Assembly (NCBI GenBank): GCA_015057115.1
Contig: SVEZ01000010.1
Span: 1 to 64,000, forward strand
Length of the DNA: 64,000 bases
DNA from: Lachnospiraceae bacterium
GTDB lineage: Bacteria; Bacillota; Clostridia; Lachnospirales; Lachnospiraceae
Direction of reading: 5' to 3'
Under the pieces are notes generated by a model. That model saw only the letters and a program-made list of their open reading frames with translations, did not search any database and was not told the origin of the DNA. Below, piece after piece: positions 26,664-37,158 of this stretch; position 1 is the first letter of the stretch; each line of letters opens with the position of its first letter. Made by a program: the position numbers and the translations under genes.

Positions 26664-28670
26664 TTATTCTTCTTGGGCAGCCAACTGCAATTCATACAGT
26701 TTGTAATAGATGCCCTTTTTCTTTAAAAGCTCCTGATGGGTTCCGCTTTCCATGATTTTTCCCTTATCCATAACCATAATCTTATCTGCATGCTGAATGG
26801 TAGATAACCGGTGCGCCACCATAATAGTGGTTCTTCCCTCCATCAGTCGCTGTAAAGCCTGAGTAATGAGACTTTCTGTCTCTGTATCAATATTGGCCGT
26901 TGCTTCATCCAGTACCAAAATACTTGGATTGTAAGCCAGAGTTCTTGCAAAGCTTAAAAGCTGTCGCTGTCCTGCCGAGAAGGTTGCTCCCCTCTCAGAT
27001 ACCGGTTCTTCGTAGCCCCCCGGAAGTTTGGATATAAAGCCGTCGGCATTTACATATTTTGCCGCATCCTTCATTTTCTCATCCGTGATCTCCGGATTAT
27101 TCAGGGTAATATTGCTCTTAATATCACCGGTAAAAATAAATACATCCTGCTGAACCTGTCCGATATTTCCCCGAAGGGCATTGGTGCTGTATTCACGAAT
27201 ATCTTTTCCATCAATGGAAATGCTTCCCTTCTGAATATCGTAATACCGTCCAATCAAGTTCAAAATGGAAGTCTTGCCTGCACCGGTGGCTCCCACAAAG
27301 GCCACCCGCTCTCCCGGCTTAATGGAAAAGCTGATGTCTTTTAGTACATACTCATCCTTCTCATAGGCGAACCATACATGATCAAAGGTAATCTCTCCCT
27401 TTAATCGACCGGGATTTAATACCGTTTCGTTATTTACGATGGACGGCTTCTCATCCAGGATTGTAAAAATCTTCTCCGCCGATGCTAATGATGACTGTAA
27501 GGTTCCGAACTGCTCCGCCAATTCCTGAATCGGCTCAAAAAATCTCCGGATATAGTTAATAAACAAGTATAAAGTTCCCAGGCTCAAAGTTCCCTGCAGC
27601 GTGTATTTTCCGCCAAAGCCCATGATGATTACAAGGGACACTACCGACAGCATATAAATACTCGGTCGGAAAATCGCAAAGGTCATCTGTTCTCTGAAAT
27701 ATGCCTTATACAAAGTCTTATTCTTAAACAGGAACTCCTGGAATTTCTCTTTTTCCCTGGTAAAAATCTGAATCAGTCGCATACCTGACAGATTCTCGGA
27801 GAGGAAGGTATTCATATCCGTTAAAGCCGCCCGGACCATCCGATATGCCTTTCTGGACAAATACCGGAAAAAGAAGGTCAACGCAGCAACCAACGGCAAC
27901 ATCATAAACGCCAACCCCGTCATCTTCACGTTTCTGGAAAGCATTACCACTGCAAAACCGATAATCTTTACAATGTTTCTAAAAAGCTTCACCAGTACCT
28001 GGGAGAATAGCTCGTTAACCGATTCCGTATCATTAGTAACACGGGTCACCAGCTTACCTACCGGCTCTTTATTAAAGAACTGAGTATCTAAGGTCAGCAA
28101 ATGGGAAAACACTTCGTTACGCATTTCATAAACAATATCCTGCCCCATTTTCTGCATAACCCAGATGCTTAAGCTGTCACAAATCAAGTAGGCCAAAAGA
28201 GAAATCAGATACAGGATTGCAGCCTCTTTAATACCGCTTAAATCCCGCTTACGAAGGATTTTGATTTCTTTCTCCGTCATTTTCTTTCCTTCGTAGGTCT
28301 GGCCCTTCACCTTCAAGGTAATGGTTTGTCCCTGAAGGGTTGCCTTATCCGCACGCTGAAACTCTTTTGCTAAAGATCCGTCTTCATAATGGAAAAGATA
28401 ATAGTTATCCTTCCACAAATAAACCTGATAAAATTCGTGGGTGGTTGACTCATCATACTGTTTGGACAAAGGAATTCCTTCGTATACCACATCTGCCTTA
28501 TCCTCAGAAACCACCCCATAGGGTTCATAATATGCGTTGATATAATCATCAATGGCATCCGCTATAATCATAGGGCGATAAAGTTCCAGTGCAATCAACA
28601 CCAGCACAATAATCAGCGAAAACCCTGCTGCCAGCTTATGAGGTTTTAAATAGGTCATTAATCTTCTCAT
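26664..28670 (-). CDS. ABC exporter half-transporter with large loop insert (consensus NBD)
   Basis: About 668 residues. There is one membrane span near residue 25, then an insert of about 100 hydrophilic residues between spans 1 and 2, predicted outside the cell, five further spans, and an ATPase domain. Walker A is GATGAGKTS, the signature FSAGQRQLL and Walker B ILVLDEATANID, with the catalytic Glu intact. The start at 28670 follows AGGAGG and is two bases past the stop of the partner gene. With the partner it should form a heterodimeric exporter. Confidence 0.93.
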   Translation of the reverse strand: MRRLMTYLKPHKLAAGFSLIIVLVLIALELYRPMIIADAIDDYINAYYEPYGVVSEDKADVVYEGIPLSKQYDESTTHEFYQVYLWKDNYYLFHYEDGSLAKEFQRADKATLQGQTITLKVKGQTYEGKKMTEKEIKILRKRDLSGIKEAAILYLISLLAYLICDSLSIWVMQKMGQDIVYEMRNEVFSHLLTLDTQFFNKEPVGKLVTRVTNDTESVNELFSQVLVKLFRNIVKIIGFAVVMLSRNVKMTGLAFMMLPLVAALTFFFRYLSRKAYRMVRAALTDMNTFLSENLSGMRLIQIFTREKEKFQEFLFKNKTLYKAYFREQMTFAIFRPSIYMLSVVSLVIIMGFGGKYTLQGTLSLGTLYLFINYIRRFFEPIQELAEQFGTLQSSLASAEKIFTILDEKPSIVNNETVLNPGRLKGEITFDHVWFAYEKDEYVLKDISFSIKPGERVAFVGATGAGKTSILNLIGRYYDIQKGSISIDGKDIREYSTNALRGNIGQVQQDVFIFTGDIKSNITLNNPEITDEKMKDAAKYVNADGFISKLPGGYEEPVSERGATFSAGQRQLLSFARTLAYNPSILVLDEATANIDTETESLITQALQRLMEGRTTIMVAHRLSTIQHADKIMVMDKGKIMESGTHQELLKKKGIYYKLYELQLAAQEE

Positions 28671-28671
28671 C

Positions 28672-30450
28672 CTACGCTTCCTCCTTTGCTGCATTCTTCA
28701 TGGCTTCCAGCTGCTGTTTTTCAAACATACTGCGGTAAATGCCGTTTAATTCCATCAATTTACTGTGATTTCCGCATTCCTTCATTTCCCCGTCTTCCAA
28801 TACCATGATTACATCCGCATTCTGGATGGTGGTAATACGATGGGCAATCAAAATGGTAGTCTTGCCGGCGCGAAGCTCTTTCAAATTCTCCAGAATATGC
28901 TCTTCCGTATCCGTATCAACTGCAGAAAGGGAATCATCCATAATTAAAATGGGAGCATCTTTAATAAGGGCTCTGGCAATGGAACTTCTCTGCTTCTGTC
29001 CTCCGGAAAGGGTGACTCCACGTTCACCTACAATCGTTTCATAACGATTTGGAAATTCCATAATGTTATCGTGGATACAGGCCGCTCTTGCAGCAGACTG
29101 AATATCTTCCTTATCCACCTTTTCCAAATCCACACCGAAAGCAATATTATGCTCCAGAGTATCAGAAAACAGGAAATTATCCTGAGGTACATAGGCAATG
29201 TTTCCCCTTAATTCTTTTAACGGAATATCCCGAATATCCTTATCATCCAAATAAATCATGCCCTTATTCACCTGATAAAGGTGCAAAAGCAAATTCACCA
29301 AAGTAGACTTACCGGTACCGGTTTTACCGATAATTGCAAGGGTTGTTCCCGGTTCTACCTTCAGGTTAATATCCTTCAGCGTAGGCTCCAAATGCCCTTT
29401 ATGGATAAACGTCAGATTTTTAAACTCCAGCTTTCCGTCGAAAACAGCCATATCTCCATTTTCCGGGAGCGCCGGGGTTTCCTGCAAAATCTCACTTTTA
29501 GCTTCAAAAATATCGTTCAAACGGGAAATGGACGCAGTACCTCTGGAAAACATGTTGATGGCTTCTCCCGCCGCCAACATTGGCCAGATTAGCATCGTTA
29601 TGTACTGGGTAAAAGCCACAAAGTCTCCCAGAGAAATCTGTCCCAATATGGCCATTCTTCCTCCGATTAAGAGATTAAATAAACTACTCAAGCCGATTAA
29701 AAAGCCTACTCCCGGCTCCTCAATGGCAATCCATTTCATAAAATGCAAATTCTTCCGCTTGGTCTCTTTGTTCTTTTCGTCAAAGCCCTTTTTCTGCTCT
29801 TCTTCCTGTACAAAGGCTTTAATAACACGGATACCGGAAATCCCCTCCTGTACAAAGTCACTAAGGTCTTCGAAAGCCTGTTGCATACGCTTGTACACCC
29901 GATGAATCCATTTTCCGAACCAGAGTTCTCCAAACATAATCACAAACATAGGAATTACCGTAATGGAGGTAAGTCGAATGTCTACAGCCCGCACCATCTG
30001 GAAGATAACCATCAGCGCCATAACCGTTGCATCAAATGCTGAAATAACCGCCGGTCCCAAAGCCATACGGACAGCATTCAAATCGTTGGTAAAGTGAGCC
30101 ATCAATCCACCGGTCTTATGCTCATGGAAATATTCCACATCCATGGTCTCCAGATGCGCAAAAAGCTCATTTCGGATATCAAACTCAACTTTCCTGGCAG
30201 TTACAAATAAAAAATAACGCCATAAAAAACGACCGACAGCCATTGTCAAACCACACAAAATGACCAGGAGCACCAAATGTCTTACTCCCGCAAGGTCAAG
30301 TACATGATTTGTCAAGCCGTCGGTTAATTCCCCGGTATACGCCGGAATAAACAAGCTGACATAGTCCACCACAGCCAGCACAATAATTCCGATAATGTAG
30401 CGTATCAAGTGGGGTTTCACAAAATGCCACAAAAACTTTACGTTTCTCAC
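28672..30450 (-). CDS. ABC exporter half-transporter (degenerate NBD)
   Basis: 592 residues. Six membrane spans are followed by an ATPase domain with Walker A GKTGTGKST and signature LSGGQKQRS. Walker B is ILIMDDSLSAVD, with Asp in place of the catalytic Glu. Loss of this Glu in one subunit is typical of heterodimeric exporters such as LmrCD and TM287/288. Translation probably starts at GTG behind GGAGAAGGAAC. The substrate is unknown; drugs, lipids or peptides are possible. Confidence 0.94.
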   Translation of the reverse strand: MRNVKFLWHFVKPHLIRYIIGIIVLAVVDYVSLFIPAYTGELTDGLTNHVLDLAGVRHLVLLVILCGLTMAVGRFLWRYFLFVTARKVEFDIRNELFAHLETMDVEYFHEHKTGGLMAHFTNDLNAVRMALGPAVISAFDATVMALMVIFQMVRAVDIRLTSITVIPMFVIMFGELWFGKWIHRVYKRMQQAFEDLSDFVQEGISGIRVIKAFVQEEEQKKGFDEKNKETKRKNLHFMKWIAIEEPGVGFLIGLSSLFNLLIGGRMAILGQISLGDFVAFTQYITMLIWPMLAAGEAINMFSRGTASISRLNDIFEAKSEILQETPALPENGDMAVFDGKLEFKNLTFIHKGHLEPTLKDINLKVEPGTTLAIIGKTGTGKSTLVNLLLHLYQVNKGMIYLDDKDIRDIPLKELRGNIAYVPQDNFLFSDTLEHNIAFGVDLEKVDKEDIQSAARAACIHDNIMEFPNRYETIVGERGVTLSGGQKQRSSIARALIKDAPILIMDDSLSAVDTDTEEHILENLKELRAGKTTILIAHRITTIQNADVIMVLEDGEMKECGNHSKLMELNGIYRSMFEKQQLEAMKNAAKEEA

Positions 30451-30486
30451 TGTTCCTTCTCCTTCTTCTAAATTTTCTCACTTATT

Positions 30487-30514
30487 ATTGTACCAAACTG
30501 AAAAAAAATAGCAA
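30487..30514 (-). promoter_or_regulatory. Promoter of the ABC exporter pair (TTGCTA-16-TACAAT)
   Basis: Minus strand TTGCTA (30509-30514), 16-base spacer containing eight T, TACAAT (30487-30492). The GTG start is 37 bp downstream. Confidence 0.55.
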
Positions 30515-30544
30515 TACAAGTTTTTTGACGATTCTTTGTTCAAA

Positions 30545-30583
30545 TAGAACAAAACAGGCAGAAACACTGGGTTCCCGCCTGTT
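30545..30583 (-). terminator. Terminator of the first chemoreceptor gene
   Basis: AACAGGC/GCCTGTT stem with a 17-base loop, followed on the minus strand by TTGTT. Confidence 0.65.
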
Positions 30584-30607
30584 ATATGTATTCTTATCTC
30601 ATCCTGC

Positions 30608-32791
30608 CTACATGTTGTCAAAATCATCCGGTTCTTTCGACTCCTCATATGTATCATCGCCGCTTAAAGGTGTCTCATAGGAAGTATCCTCATAAGAAGC
30701 ATCCTCATAAGAAACATCTTCATAGGAAGCCTCTTCTCCGGCGTTCTGATATTCATCATCTGTAAATTCGCCTTCATAAAGATCCAACTCTTCTGTCAGC
30801 TTGAACTTACCAATCTGAGCCTTCAGTCCATCCGCAACATCATACATATCCTTACTGGTGGATGCAATCTCCTGAACGGATGCTGTCTGCTGTTCGGTAG
30901 AAGCACTAATCATGCTGGTGCTGTCCACGATATTGTTTGCAATACCTTCAACCTGCTCGATTGCTTCCTTCACCCGCTCACCGGCACTCATACTCTCTTC
31001 GGAAATCGCTACAGATTCCTGAATTCTTCCGGATAAGGTACTGATTTCCTTGGCAATCTCGCTAAAGGTCCTGGCTGCATCTTCTACAATCTCCGCACTC
31101 TCTGCGGTCTGCTCGGTTCCCACACTCATGGAACGGGTTGCTGCAATGGTTCTCTGCTGGATTTCATTTACGATTCCAGCGATTTCGGAAACCGCATCCT
31201 TACTCTCAATAGCAAGGGATCCTACCTCTGTTGCTACAACCGCAAATCCTCTACCGGCCTCACCCGCACGAGCCGCCTCAATAGATGCATTCAAGGATAA
31301 CAGGTTGGTCTGCTCGGAAATATTGCTAATGGTTTCCACAATGCTTCCAATCTTCTTAGAATGCTCTGCCAATTCCCGAATCACTTCATCCGTATGTTCA
31401 ATGGATTCTTTCAATTCGTTCATACGGTTAACCGCATCTTCCAGCTTCTGCTGTCCTTCTGCCGCATCATCACTTACTTTATTGGATGCATCCATGACGG
31501 AAATAGAGTTTTCCTTAACCTCACGGATACTGTTCACCATACTGTCTACCATGCTGGATGCTTCCACAACCGCAGTCTTCTGATCGGCAGCACCGCTTGC
31601 CAGAGTTGTTGCACCTTCCGCAATGCTCTGTAATGCATCTGCGGACTGTTCGGACACTGCACTAAACTGCTGGGTAGAGTTTGCAACCAAGCCTGCAGAA
31701 TTTTGCGCATCTTCCAAAACTTCCGCTATATTATTCTTCATGGTGTTAAATGCCGTTGCTAAGGAACCAACCTCGTTTCTGGTCTTTACCTTCACATCTT
31801 TAATAGTAAAATCGCCTTCTGCCATGGTGCTGGCTGCAACGGAAATCTTCTTAATAGGACTTGCTAAACGACTTGCATAGATGGTCACTATTATGATAGC
31901 TACTACAAATTCCGCCAGGCCGAGTCCTCCCTGGGCAAATGCGGTGTTCCAGGTGGATTTCAGTGCTACGGAACGAAGTCTGCAGCAGGCAACAACCCAG
32001 CCGGTTTTCTCTTCTTTTCTCCAGGAAATCATCCATTTCTTATTCTTCCATACAGTGGAGTAACAACCATTGGTCTTATCGCCCCTGGAATCCGTATAGA
32101 ACTGATTCATGGACTGGTCTTCCGGATTTTCCGGATCAATCTCATGAGAAGAATGAGCAAGTACAGAACCGGTACGGTCTACAATAACGATCTCCATCTT
32201 TTCCTCATTCAACTCTTTCTTGAGGAGTTCATGGAATATATTCAAGTTACAGTTACGCTGTACCACACCAATAACATTCTCTTCATCCATGTCCCAGATT
32301 GGAACGGCAAAAGTAGCAATTCGCTCTCCACTGGACTTGGATACCTGAATATCTGATACGTATACTTCACCGCCCATGGCAATCTTAAAATATTCGCGAT
32401 CAGCTACATTTACCTTATCTCCCTTTGTCTTACACAACTGATCACCATTCGTATCCGTGATAGCTATAACATTATCATCGTTAAAGGCATCATTTACCTT
32501 ATACATCTGGGACTCCACCTGCCCCTTTTTGGTCTCATCTCCAGATAGATATTCAATCGTTGTCTGCGCTGATGCGAAGGTCTTTAGCACGTTGATGTTT
32601 TCATTCAACATTGCCTTAATATCCTGTTCAATCAAATTGACCTGGGCAGTATTCATCTTGTCCACATTCTTAATCCCCTGATTCATGGTGCTTATGGAAC
32701 TAAGCACAATGGCAATGGCAAGAGGAATAGCTACAACCAGCGCTGTTACAAGGATTAACTGAGCCTTAATACTCTTTGTTATCTTCCCCAT
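30608..32791 (-). CDS. Methyl-accepting chemotaxis protein (Cache type)
   Basis: 727 residues. A membrane span (residues 10-32), an extracellular Cache-type sensor (about 40-275), a second span (about 283-305), a HAMP domain and a long cytoplasmic signalling coil with hairpin tip [18 protein letters not shown] can be seen. It senses small molecules and controls CheA. The C-terminus carries a tandem tail of the type [18 protein letters not shown], which has no known receptor function and does not match a CheR-binding pentapeptide. No che or flagellar genes are in the window. Confidence 0.94.
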   Translation of the reverse strand: MGKITKSIKAQLILVTALVVAIPLAIAIVLSSISTMNQGIKNVDKMNTAQVNLIEQDIKAMLNENINVLKTFASAQTTIEYLSGDETKKGQVESQMYKVNDAFNDDNVIAITDTNGDQLCKTKGDKVNVADREYFKIAMGGEVYVSDIQVSKSSGERIATFAVPIWDMDEENVIGVVQRNCNLNIFHELLKKELNEEKMEIVIVDRTGSVLAHSSHEIDPENPEDQSMNQFYTDSRGDKTNGCYSTVWKNKKWMISWRKEEKTGWVVACCRLRSVALKSTWNTAFAQGGLGLAEFVVAIIIVTIYASRLASPIKKISVAASTMAEGDFTIKDVKVKTRNEVGSLATAFNTMKNNIAEVLEDAQNSAGLVANSTQQFSAVSEQSADALQSIAEGATTLASGAADQKTAVVEASSMVDSMVNSIREVKENSISVMDASNKVSDDAAEGQQKLEDAVNRMNELKESIEHTDEVIRELAEHSKKIGSIVETISNISEQTNLLSLNASIEAARAGEAGRGFAVVATEVGSLAIESKDAVSEIAGIVNEIQQRTIAATRSMSVGTEQTAESAEIVEDAARTFSEIAKEISTLSGRIQESVAISEESMSAGERVKEAIEQVEGIANNIVDSTSMISASTEQQTASVQEIASTSKDMYDVADGLKAQIGKFKLTEELDLYEGEFTDDEYQNAGEEASYEDVSYEDASYEDTSYETPLSGDDTYEESKEPDDFDNM

Positions 32792-32874
32792 AGTGGAAAC
32801 CTCCTTAAACTATTTTGTCACTTAGTCCTATTGTACCATATTTTCCAAAATAATCTATAATTTTTTTATGTTTT

Positions 32875-34221
32875 CTAAAATTGAGTTCGAAGTCCCTTTG
32901 GATAGTGATTTTTCAAAATTCCTCCTGTATTTTTCCCCCAGCCTGTACCATAATTCTCAACGAAGACCAAACGAAAGCCATTCTCCCCCTCTACCGGAAA
33001 AGTTTCCCCATGAAGGTATGCTTTTACCCTTAAATCATCCATCTCAAAAAAGCAACCGGTTTCCGGTAAAAGTTCCTCTTTTGTCAATGCATGACTCAGC
33101 GCATGGGCCGGCTCTATCCTTCCCTTCTTAAGTGTGGCAAGATGCAGTCCCGGACGCAATACTTTTAATCCCTTCAATTCCGGGCAATCCTTCGGCGCCA
33201 CATACAATTCGTCTCCAAACCGCAAGAAGGTTCCTTCCATTTTCACCGCCAGGCTTTTTTTCTCCCAAGCCCGGTAGTCTGCAATCTCTTTTTCCGAAAG
33301 GGATTTCATGCTTTTTATTCCAATCTCCTCCGGAATCTTCCCTCTTTTTCTCAATACGCATACAAAATGGCCCTCTCCGGAAAGCTTATGAGGAAACAGC
33401 CGAATGGCACCTTGATGATTACCGTATCCCTTTACCATCCCCTCACACAACTGCACATCCTCTTCTTCAAATTCCGGATATTCCTTCAAAAACCATTCTA
33501 TAACCTGTTCATTTTCCTCCGGTGCAAAGGTGCAGGTGGAGTATACCAAGCGTCCCCCGGGTAAAAGCATCTCTTGAGCACAGCTTAAAATTTCCTTTTG
33601 TCTGGCAGCGCAAAGAGCCACATTTTCCTCGCTCCAATTTTCTGTTGCAGTCTCGTTTTTCCGAAACATTCCTTCTCCGGAACAGGGCGCATCCACCATA
33701 ATCCGATGAAAAAATTCCGGAAAGTTCTTTGCCAGCTTTACCGGTGTCTCATTGGTCACTAAGCAGTTTCGGATTCCCATACGCTCCACATTCTCAGATA
33801 AAATCTTCGCTCTTGTAGGATGTATCTCATTGGATATTAAAAGTCCCATCCCCTTCATCGCAGCTGCAATCTGGGTGGTTTTTCCGCCCGGTGCCGCACA
33901 AAGATCTAACACCCGCTCACCGGGCTTTGCCTCAAGATAATGTCCCGGCGCCATGGCTGATGGTTCCTGAATATAATACGCCCCTGCCTCATGAAGAGGA
34001 TGTTTCCCCATGGGAAGTTCCGCCCCGTAATACATACCTGTTTCTTCCCAAAGTACCGGATTGACAAGTTCCGGAAACAAGGTGCGGATTCCCGCAACAC
34101 TTCCCCGAAGAGTATTTATTCGCAATGCATGATGCCTTGGTTCTTCTATACTTTCCAAATAATTCGGGTACTCCTCCCCTAAAAGAGTTTCCATTCGTTT
34201 CAAAAAATTCTCTGGTAACAT
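32875..34221 (-). CDS. rsmF: rRNA cytosine-C5 methyltransferase, RsmF type
   Basis: About 448 residues from MLPENFLKRM (site GGAGAG). It has SAM motif VLDLCAAPGGKTTQ, and both catalytic cysteines in DAPCSGEGMF and STCTF. A C-terminal PUA-like RNA-binding region (about 310-448) fits RsmF/YebU. It methylates 16S rRNA cytosines; the exact position cannot be read here. It is last in the pyrophosphatase, siroheme-like protein, rsmF unit. Confidence 0.9.
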   Translation of the reverse strand: MLPENFLKRMETLLGEEYPNYLESIEEPRHHALRINTLRGSVAGIRTLFPELVNPVLWEETGMYYGAELPMGKHPLHEAGAYYIQEPSAMAPGHYLEAKPGERVLDLCAAPGGKTTQIAAAMKGMGLLISNEIHPTRAKILSENVERMGIRNCLVTNETPVKLAKNFPEFFHRIMVDAPCSGEGMFRKNETATENWSEENVALCAARQKEILSCAQEMLLPGGRLVYSTCTFAPEENEQVIEWFLKEYPEFEEEDVQLCEGMVKGYGNHQGAIRLFPHKLSGEGHFVCVLRKRGKIPEEIGIKSMKSLSEKEIADYRAWEKKSLAVKMEGTFLRFGDELYVAPKDCPELKGLKVLRPGLHLATLKKGRIEPAHALSHALTKEELLPETGCFFEMDDLRVKAYLHGETFPVEGENGFRLVFVENYGTGWGKNTGGILKNHYPKGLRTQF

Positions 34222-34265
34222 TTTTCTCTCCTGCTTTGATGTAAATAAAAGAAAAGACTGACCCA

Positions 34266-34949
34266 TTAGGCCAGTACTCTTCGTTCTACCTCTTTCATTC
34301 CAATCCGTTCAATAATCTCTTCCCAGCCCTCTGCCGGTCGTTTTTCCACTCGGTAAAGGAAAAACAGTCGATCCAAAACGGAGAAAAGCGCTTCATCCGA
34401 AGTAAATACCCGGGACATTTTCTCACCCTTTTTGATGTGATGTCCCCGACTTCCTCCAAGGTAAATCCGGTAGCCATCCATGGTAATCTGAATACCGATA
34501 TCACACTGATAGGATCCTCGGCATCCCTGCAGACATCCGTCCACAATAATTTCCACACTTCCAATCAGCTTCCCTGCCATACGGTTCAAAAACAACCGTT
34601 GCAACTTATCTCCCAATTCTTCCGCGCTTCCATTACTGAAATCACAGTTACAGTCCATACAGCTGGCCACAGGCCGCAAACCTTCTTCTGTTCCTCCCGT
34701 CTGGATTTCATACTCACGAAGGATTCGGATGACATGTTCCACGGCTTTTTCCTCCACATGACGGATTTCAATGCATCCGTCCCTGGAAAAAGCCAATTCG
34801 CCACTGCCAAACTCCTTTGCTATCAACACAATGGCTTCCATTCTCATGGCATCCATACAGCCGCTGTCTGTAAGTATTTTTATTGTATAATCGCCGGATT
34901 CTTCCGACCACAAAACTCCCCTTTTCCTCAAATTATTCTCAATCCTCAC
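34266..34949 (-). CDS. Small nitrite/sulfite reductase-like ferredoxin-domain protein
   Basis: 227 residues. An N-terminal half-domain like the sulfite-reductase ferredoxin-like fold is followed by a metal/siroheme half. The cluster cysteines would be CMDCNC and GCLQGC, which differs from the usual C-x5-C plus C-x3-C. At less than half the length of full reductases it may be a small single-unit member or a non-catalytic relative. Start is GTG with a weak site; it follows the pyrophosphatase by 17 bp. Confidence 0.7.
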   Translation of the reverse strand: MRIENNLRKRGVLWSEESGDYTIKILTDSGCMDAMRMEAIVLIAKEFGSGELAFSRDGCIEIRHVEEKAVEHVIRILREYEIQTGGTEEGLRPVASCMDCNCDFSNGSAEELGDKLQRLFLNRMAGKLIGSVEIIVDGCLQGCRGSYQCDIGIQITMDGYRIYLGGSRGHHIKKGEKMSRVFTSDEALFSVLDRLFFLYRVEKRPAEGWEEIIERIGMKEVERRVLA

Positions 34950-34966
34950 TTTACCAATACCCGTTA

Positions 34967-36616
34967 CTACTGATGCATTGTTGCCATAAGCTGTGGTACC
35001 AGCTGTTTCTTACGGGATACAATACCCGGCAACACCACGCTGTCTTCTCCTGTATTCTCATGGAATGCTTCGTCCACAATGTCACGGGTTCCGTTTCCTT
35101 TAAACAATAACTCTGTACTCTCCTTTACAATGTTGGTCATCATAAAATAAATGCCCTCGGAGTCGCCCCGTTCTATCAGTTCCTGCATGTGGTTCAACAC
35201 ACGCTCTTTTAATCCTTCCACATCCGCATCGGATAAAAAGCTAATCTGACCAATTTCAAATTTCCTATCACCCATACTGAATTTCTTCAAATCCTGCTTG
35301 AAGATATCCTCTACCGGGCGTTTCTCATAATTGGTAGCAGCATGGAACATCTCTGCTGCAAAACTTTCTAAATCAATGCCCGCAATCTTTGCCAATGCTT
35401 CTGCTGCAGTCCGATCCGCCTGAGTACAGGTTGGAGAACGGAACATCAAGGTGTCAGACAAGATTGCACTACACATCATTCCCGCCATATCCTTGGGAAT
35501 CTCCACCTGATTCTCCAGATACATGGAGTAAACAATGGTAGAAGTACAGCCTACCGGCTGGTTCCGGAAAAATACGGGCTGCATAGTTTCCAGACTTCCC
35601 AGACGATGGTGATCAATAATCTCTAAAATTTCCGCTTCTTCAATACCGTCCAAAGCCTGGGTCTTTTCATTATGGTCAACCAAAATTACTGCCTTGGGAA
35701 CCATATCCAAAAGATTACGTTTGGAAAGCATTCCAAGGAACTTTCCATCCTTATCCACAATAGGGAAATACCGATGGCGCAATTTCGCCATGGTCTCTTT
35801 CACATGATCCATGGTATCATCCGGTCGGAAGGTATCTAACGGTTCTCCAATCATGAAATGCTCAATCGGCATACTCTGATTTAACAGACGGGATGCAGTA
35901 AAGGTATCGTATTTTGTAACGATAATGGAACATCCCCGTTCTGTCGCCAACTTCTGAATGGTTTTGGATACCGGTGCTCCCTGGGTAACCACAATACATT
36001 CTGCCTCCATCTCAATGGCACATAACTGTGCTTCATAACGATTTCCCAGAATAACCATATCATGCGGTTCGATGAATTTCTCCATCTCATCGGGATTGGC
36101 AGCTCCCACCAAAACCTTTCCTTTTTCAAAACGGGCGGTAATATCACCAACAATCATTTCACCGTCCAATGTTTCAACAATATTCTTATAATAGGTCTTT
36201 GCCGCGGACAGAATCCAGCTGTCTGCAACCTCCATGTAAGCCGTTGCAATATCGCCGATGGTAATCAGTCCTTCCAGATGATCGCCTTCTCCGATGGGAA
36301 GTGTCATAACGCTTAACTCACGCATCATACTCCAAGCACGCATCAAGGAAATATCCTTGGATACCAGCTTCATCTCACGATATGCAATATCCTGCACCTG
36401 AGTCTGTACATTGGTTACAAACCGTGGTGTCTTTACATGAAAGTGCTCTAATACAAAATGGGTTTCTTCATTTCTGTGTCCTGCCCGCACCGGAATATAG
36501 TTATAATCCGGATGAATCTGATTTTTCAGATGTGCATACGCAATAGCGGAGCAGATGGAATCGGTATCCGGGTTCTTATGTCCCGTTACCCAAACTGTCC
36601 TTTTTTTCCGTCTCAT
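34967..36616 (-). CDS. ppaC: Manganese-dependent inorganic pyrophosphatase with CBS and DRTGG domains
   Basis: 549 residues. Family II (DHH) motifs GHKNPDTDS, VDHNE and DHHRLG are present, with the C-terminal DHHA2 part ending in SRKKQLVPQL. Two CBS motifs flank a DRTGG-like region inserted between residues about 65 and 305, as in nucleotide-regulated clostridial enzymes. It splits pyrophosphate; adenine nucleotides or diadenosine polyphosphates control such CBS forms. ATG follows AAAGAGG. Confidence 0.94.
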   Translation of the reverse strand: MRRKKRTVWVTGHKNPDTDSICSAIAYAHLKNQIHPDYNYIPVRAGHRNEETHFVLEHFHVKTPRFVTNVQTQVQDIAYREMKLVSKDISLMRAWSMMRELSVMTLPIGEGDHLEGLITIGDIATAYMEVADSWILSAAKTYYKNIVETLDGEMIVGDITARFEKGKVLVGAANPDEMEKFIEPHDMVILGNRYEAQLCAIEMEAECIVVTQGAPVSKTIQKLATERGCSIIVTKYDTFTASRLLNQSMPIEHFMIGEPLDTFRPDDTMDHVKETMAKLRHRYFPIVDKDGKFLGMLSKRNLLDMVPKAVILVDHNEKTQALDGIEEAEILEIIDHHRLGSLETMQPVFFRNQPVGCTSTIVYSMYLENQVEIPKDMAGMMCSAILSDTLMFRSPTCTQADRTAAEALAKIAGIDLESFAAEMFHAATNYEKRPVEDIFKQDLKKFSMGDRKFEIGQISFLSDADVEGLKERVLNHMQELIERGDSEGIYFMMTNIVKESTELLFKGNGTRDIVDEAFHENTGEDSVVLPGIVSRKKQLVPQLMATMHQ

Positions 36617-36644
36617 AAATACCTCTTTCTCTCGCTAGTCTCCC

Positions 36645-37133
36645 CTATACCTCGGCATCTACCTTCTGTCCGGCTAGCATCTTACTATCCACCAGTTTTC
36701 TGGCATCATCATAAGGTGTATCATTATATACCGGTTTGCTTTTCTTAATCACAGTGGTGGTCTCACCCCCGGCAGTGTACATTCTTCCGCATTCCGGGCA
36801 CCGCTCTACTTTCAAGGTTACACTGGCAGATACCAGTTCCTGCCCTTCCTTAGCGCCCTCCGCTCTGGCATTGGCCACATGCATCTGCTCGTGAGCCATC
36901 ACCTTGCCATAGCTTGCCTCCGGTGAGATATGTCCCGGTGCCTTAAACGAAACATCCATCTCATTGGAACCATCCACATACTTTCGGTTCTTACAGGTCT
37001 GACATTCCCCCTCAGGTGCTCCCGGCTTTCCGGTTACACCCTCCACCTGTCCGGCTGCGTTCAGTTTTCCGGTTGCGTCGTAGGGATTCATTCCATATCC
37101 CGTCATGCTTCCCGAAATATTCATTCCTGCCAT
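36645..37133 (-). CDS. Putative metallopeptidase, SprA-related family
   Basis: 162 residues. The zincin motif MAHEQMHVANA (HExxH) lies in the middle, flanked by two CxxC pairs (CQTC and CPEC) that may hold a structural zinc. A long Gly/Asn-rich N-terminus lacks a signal peptide. The layout fits the SprA-related putative metallopeptidases. GGGAGG precedes the ATG. It follows an HTH-TPR regulator gene by 25 bp, a setting that recalls regulator-protease pairs, though no peptide gene is visible. Confidence 0.75.
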   Translation of the reverse strand: MAGMNISGSMTGYGMNPYDATGKLNAAGQVEGVTGKPGAPEGECQTCKNRKYVDGSNEMDVSFKAPGHISPEASYGKVMAHEQMHVANARAEGAKEGQELVSASVTLKVERCPECGRMYTAGGETTTVIKKSKPVYNDTPYDDARKLVDSKMLAGQKVDAEV

Positions 37134-37158
37134 AAGCTACACCTCCCTGTGTATAGAA

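Noticed and set aside
31050-31583. Plus-strand ORFs opposite the chemoreceptor genes (also 52763-53344)
   Set aside because: Low-complexity Ser/Ala/Ile translation mirrors the receptor coiled coil; antisense shadow frames.
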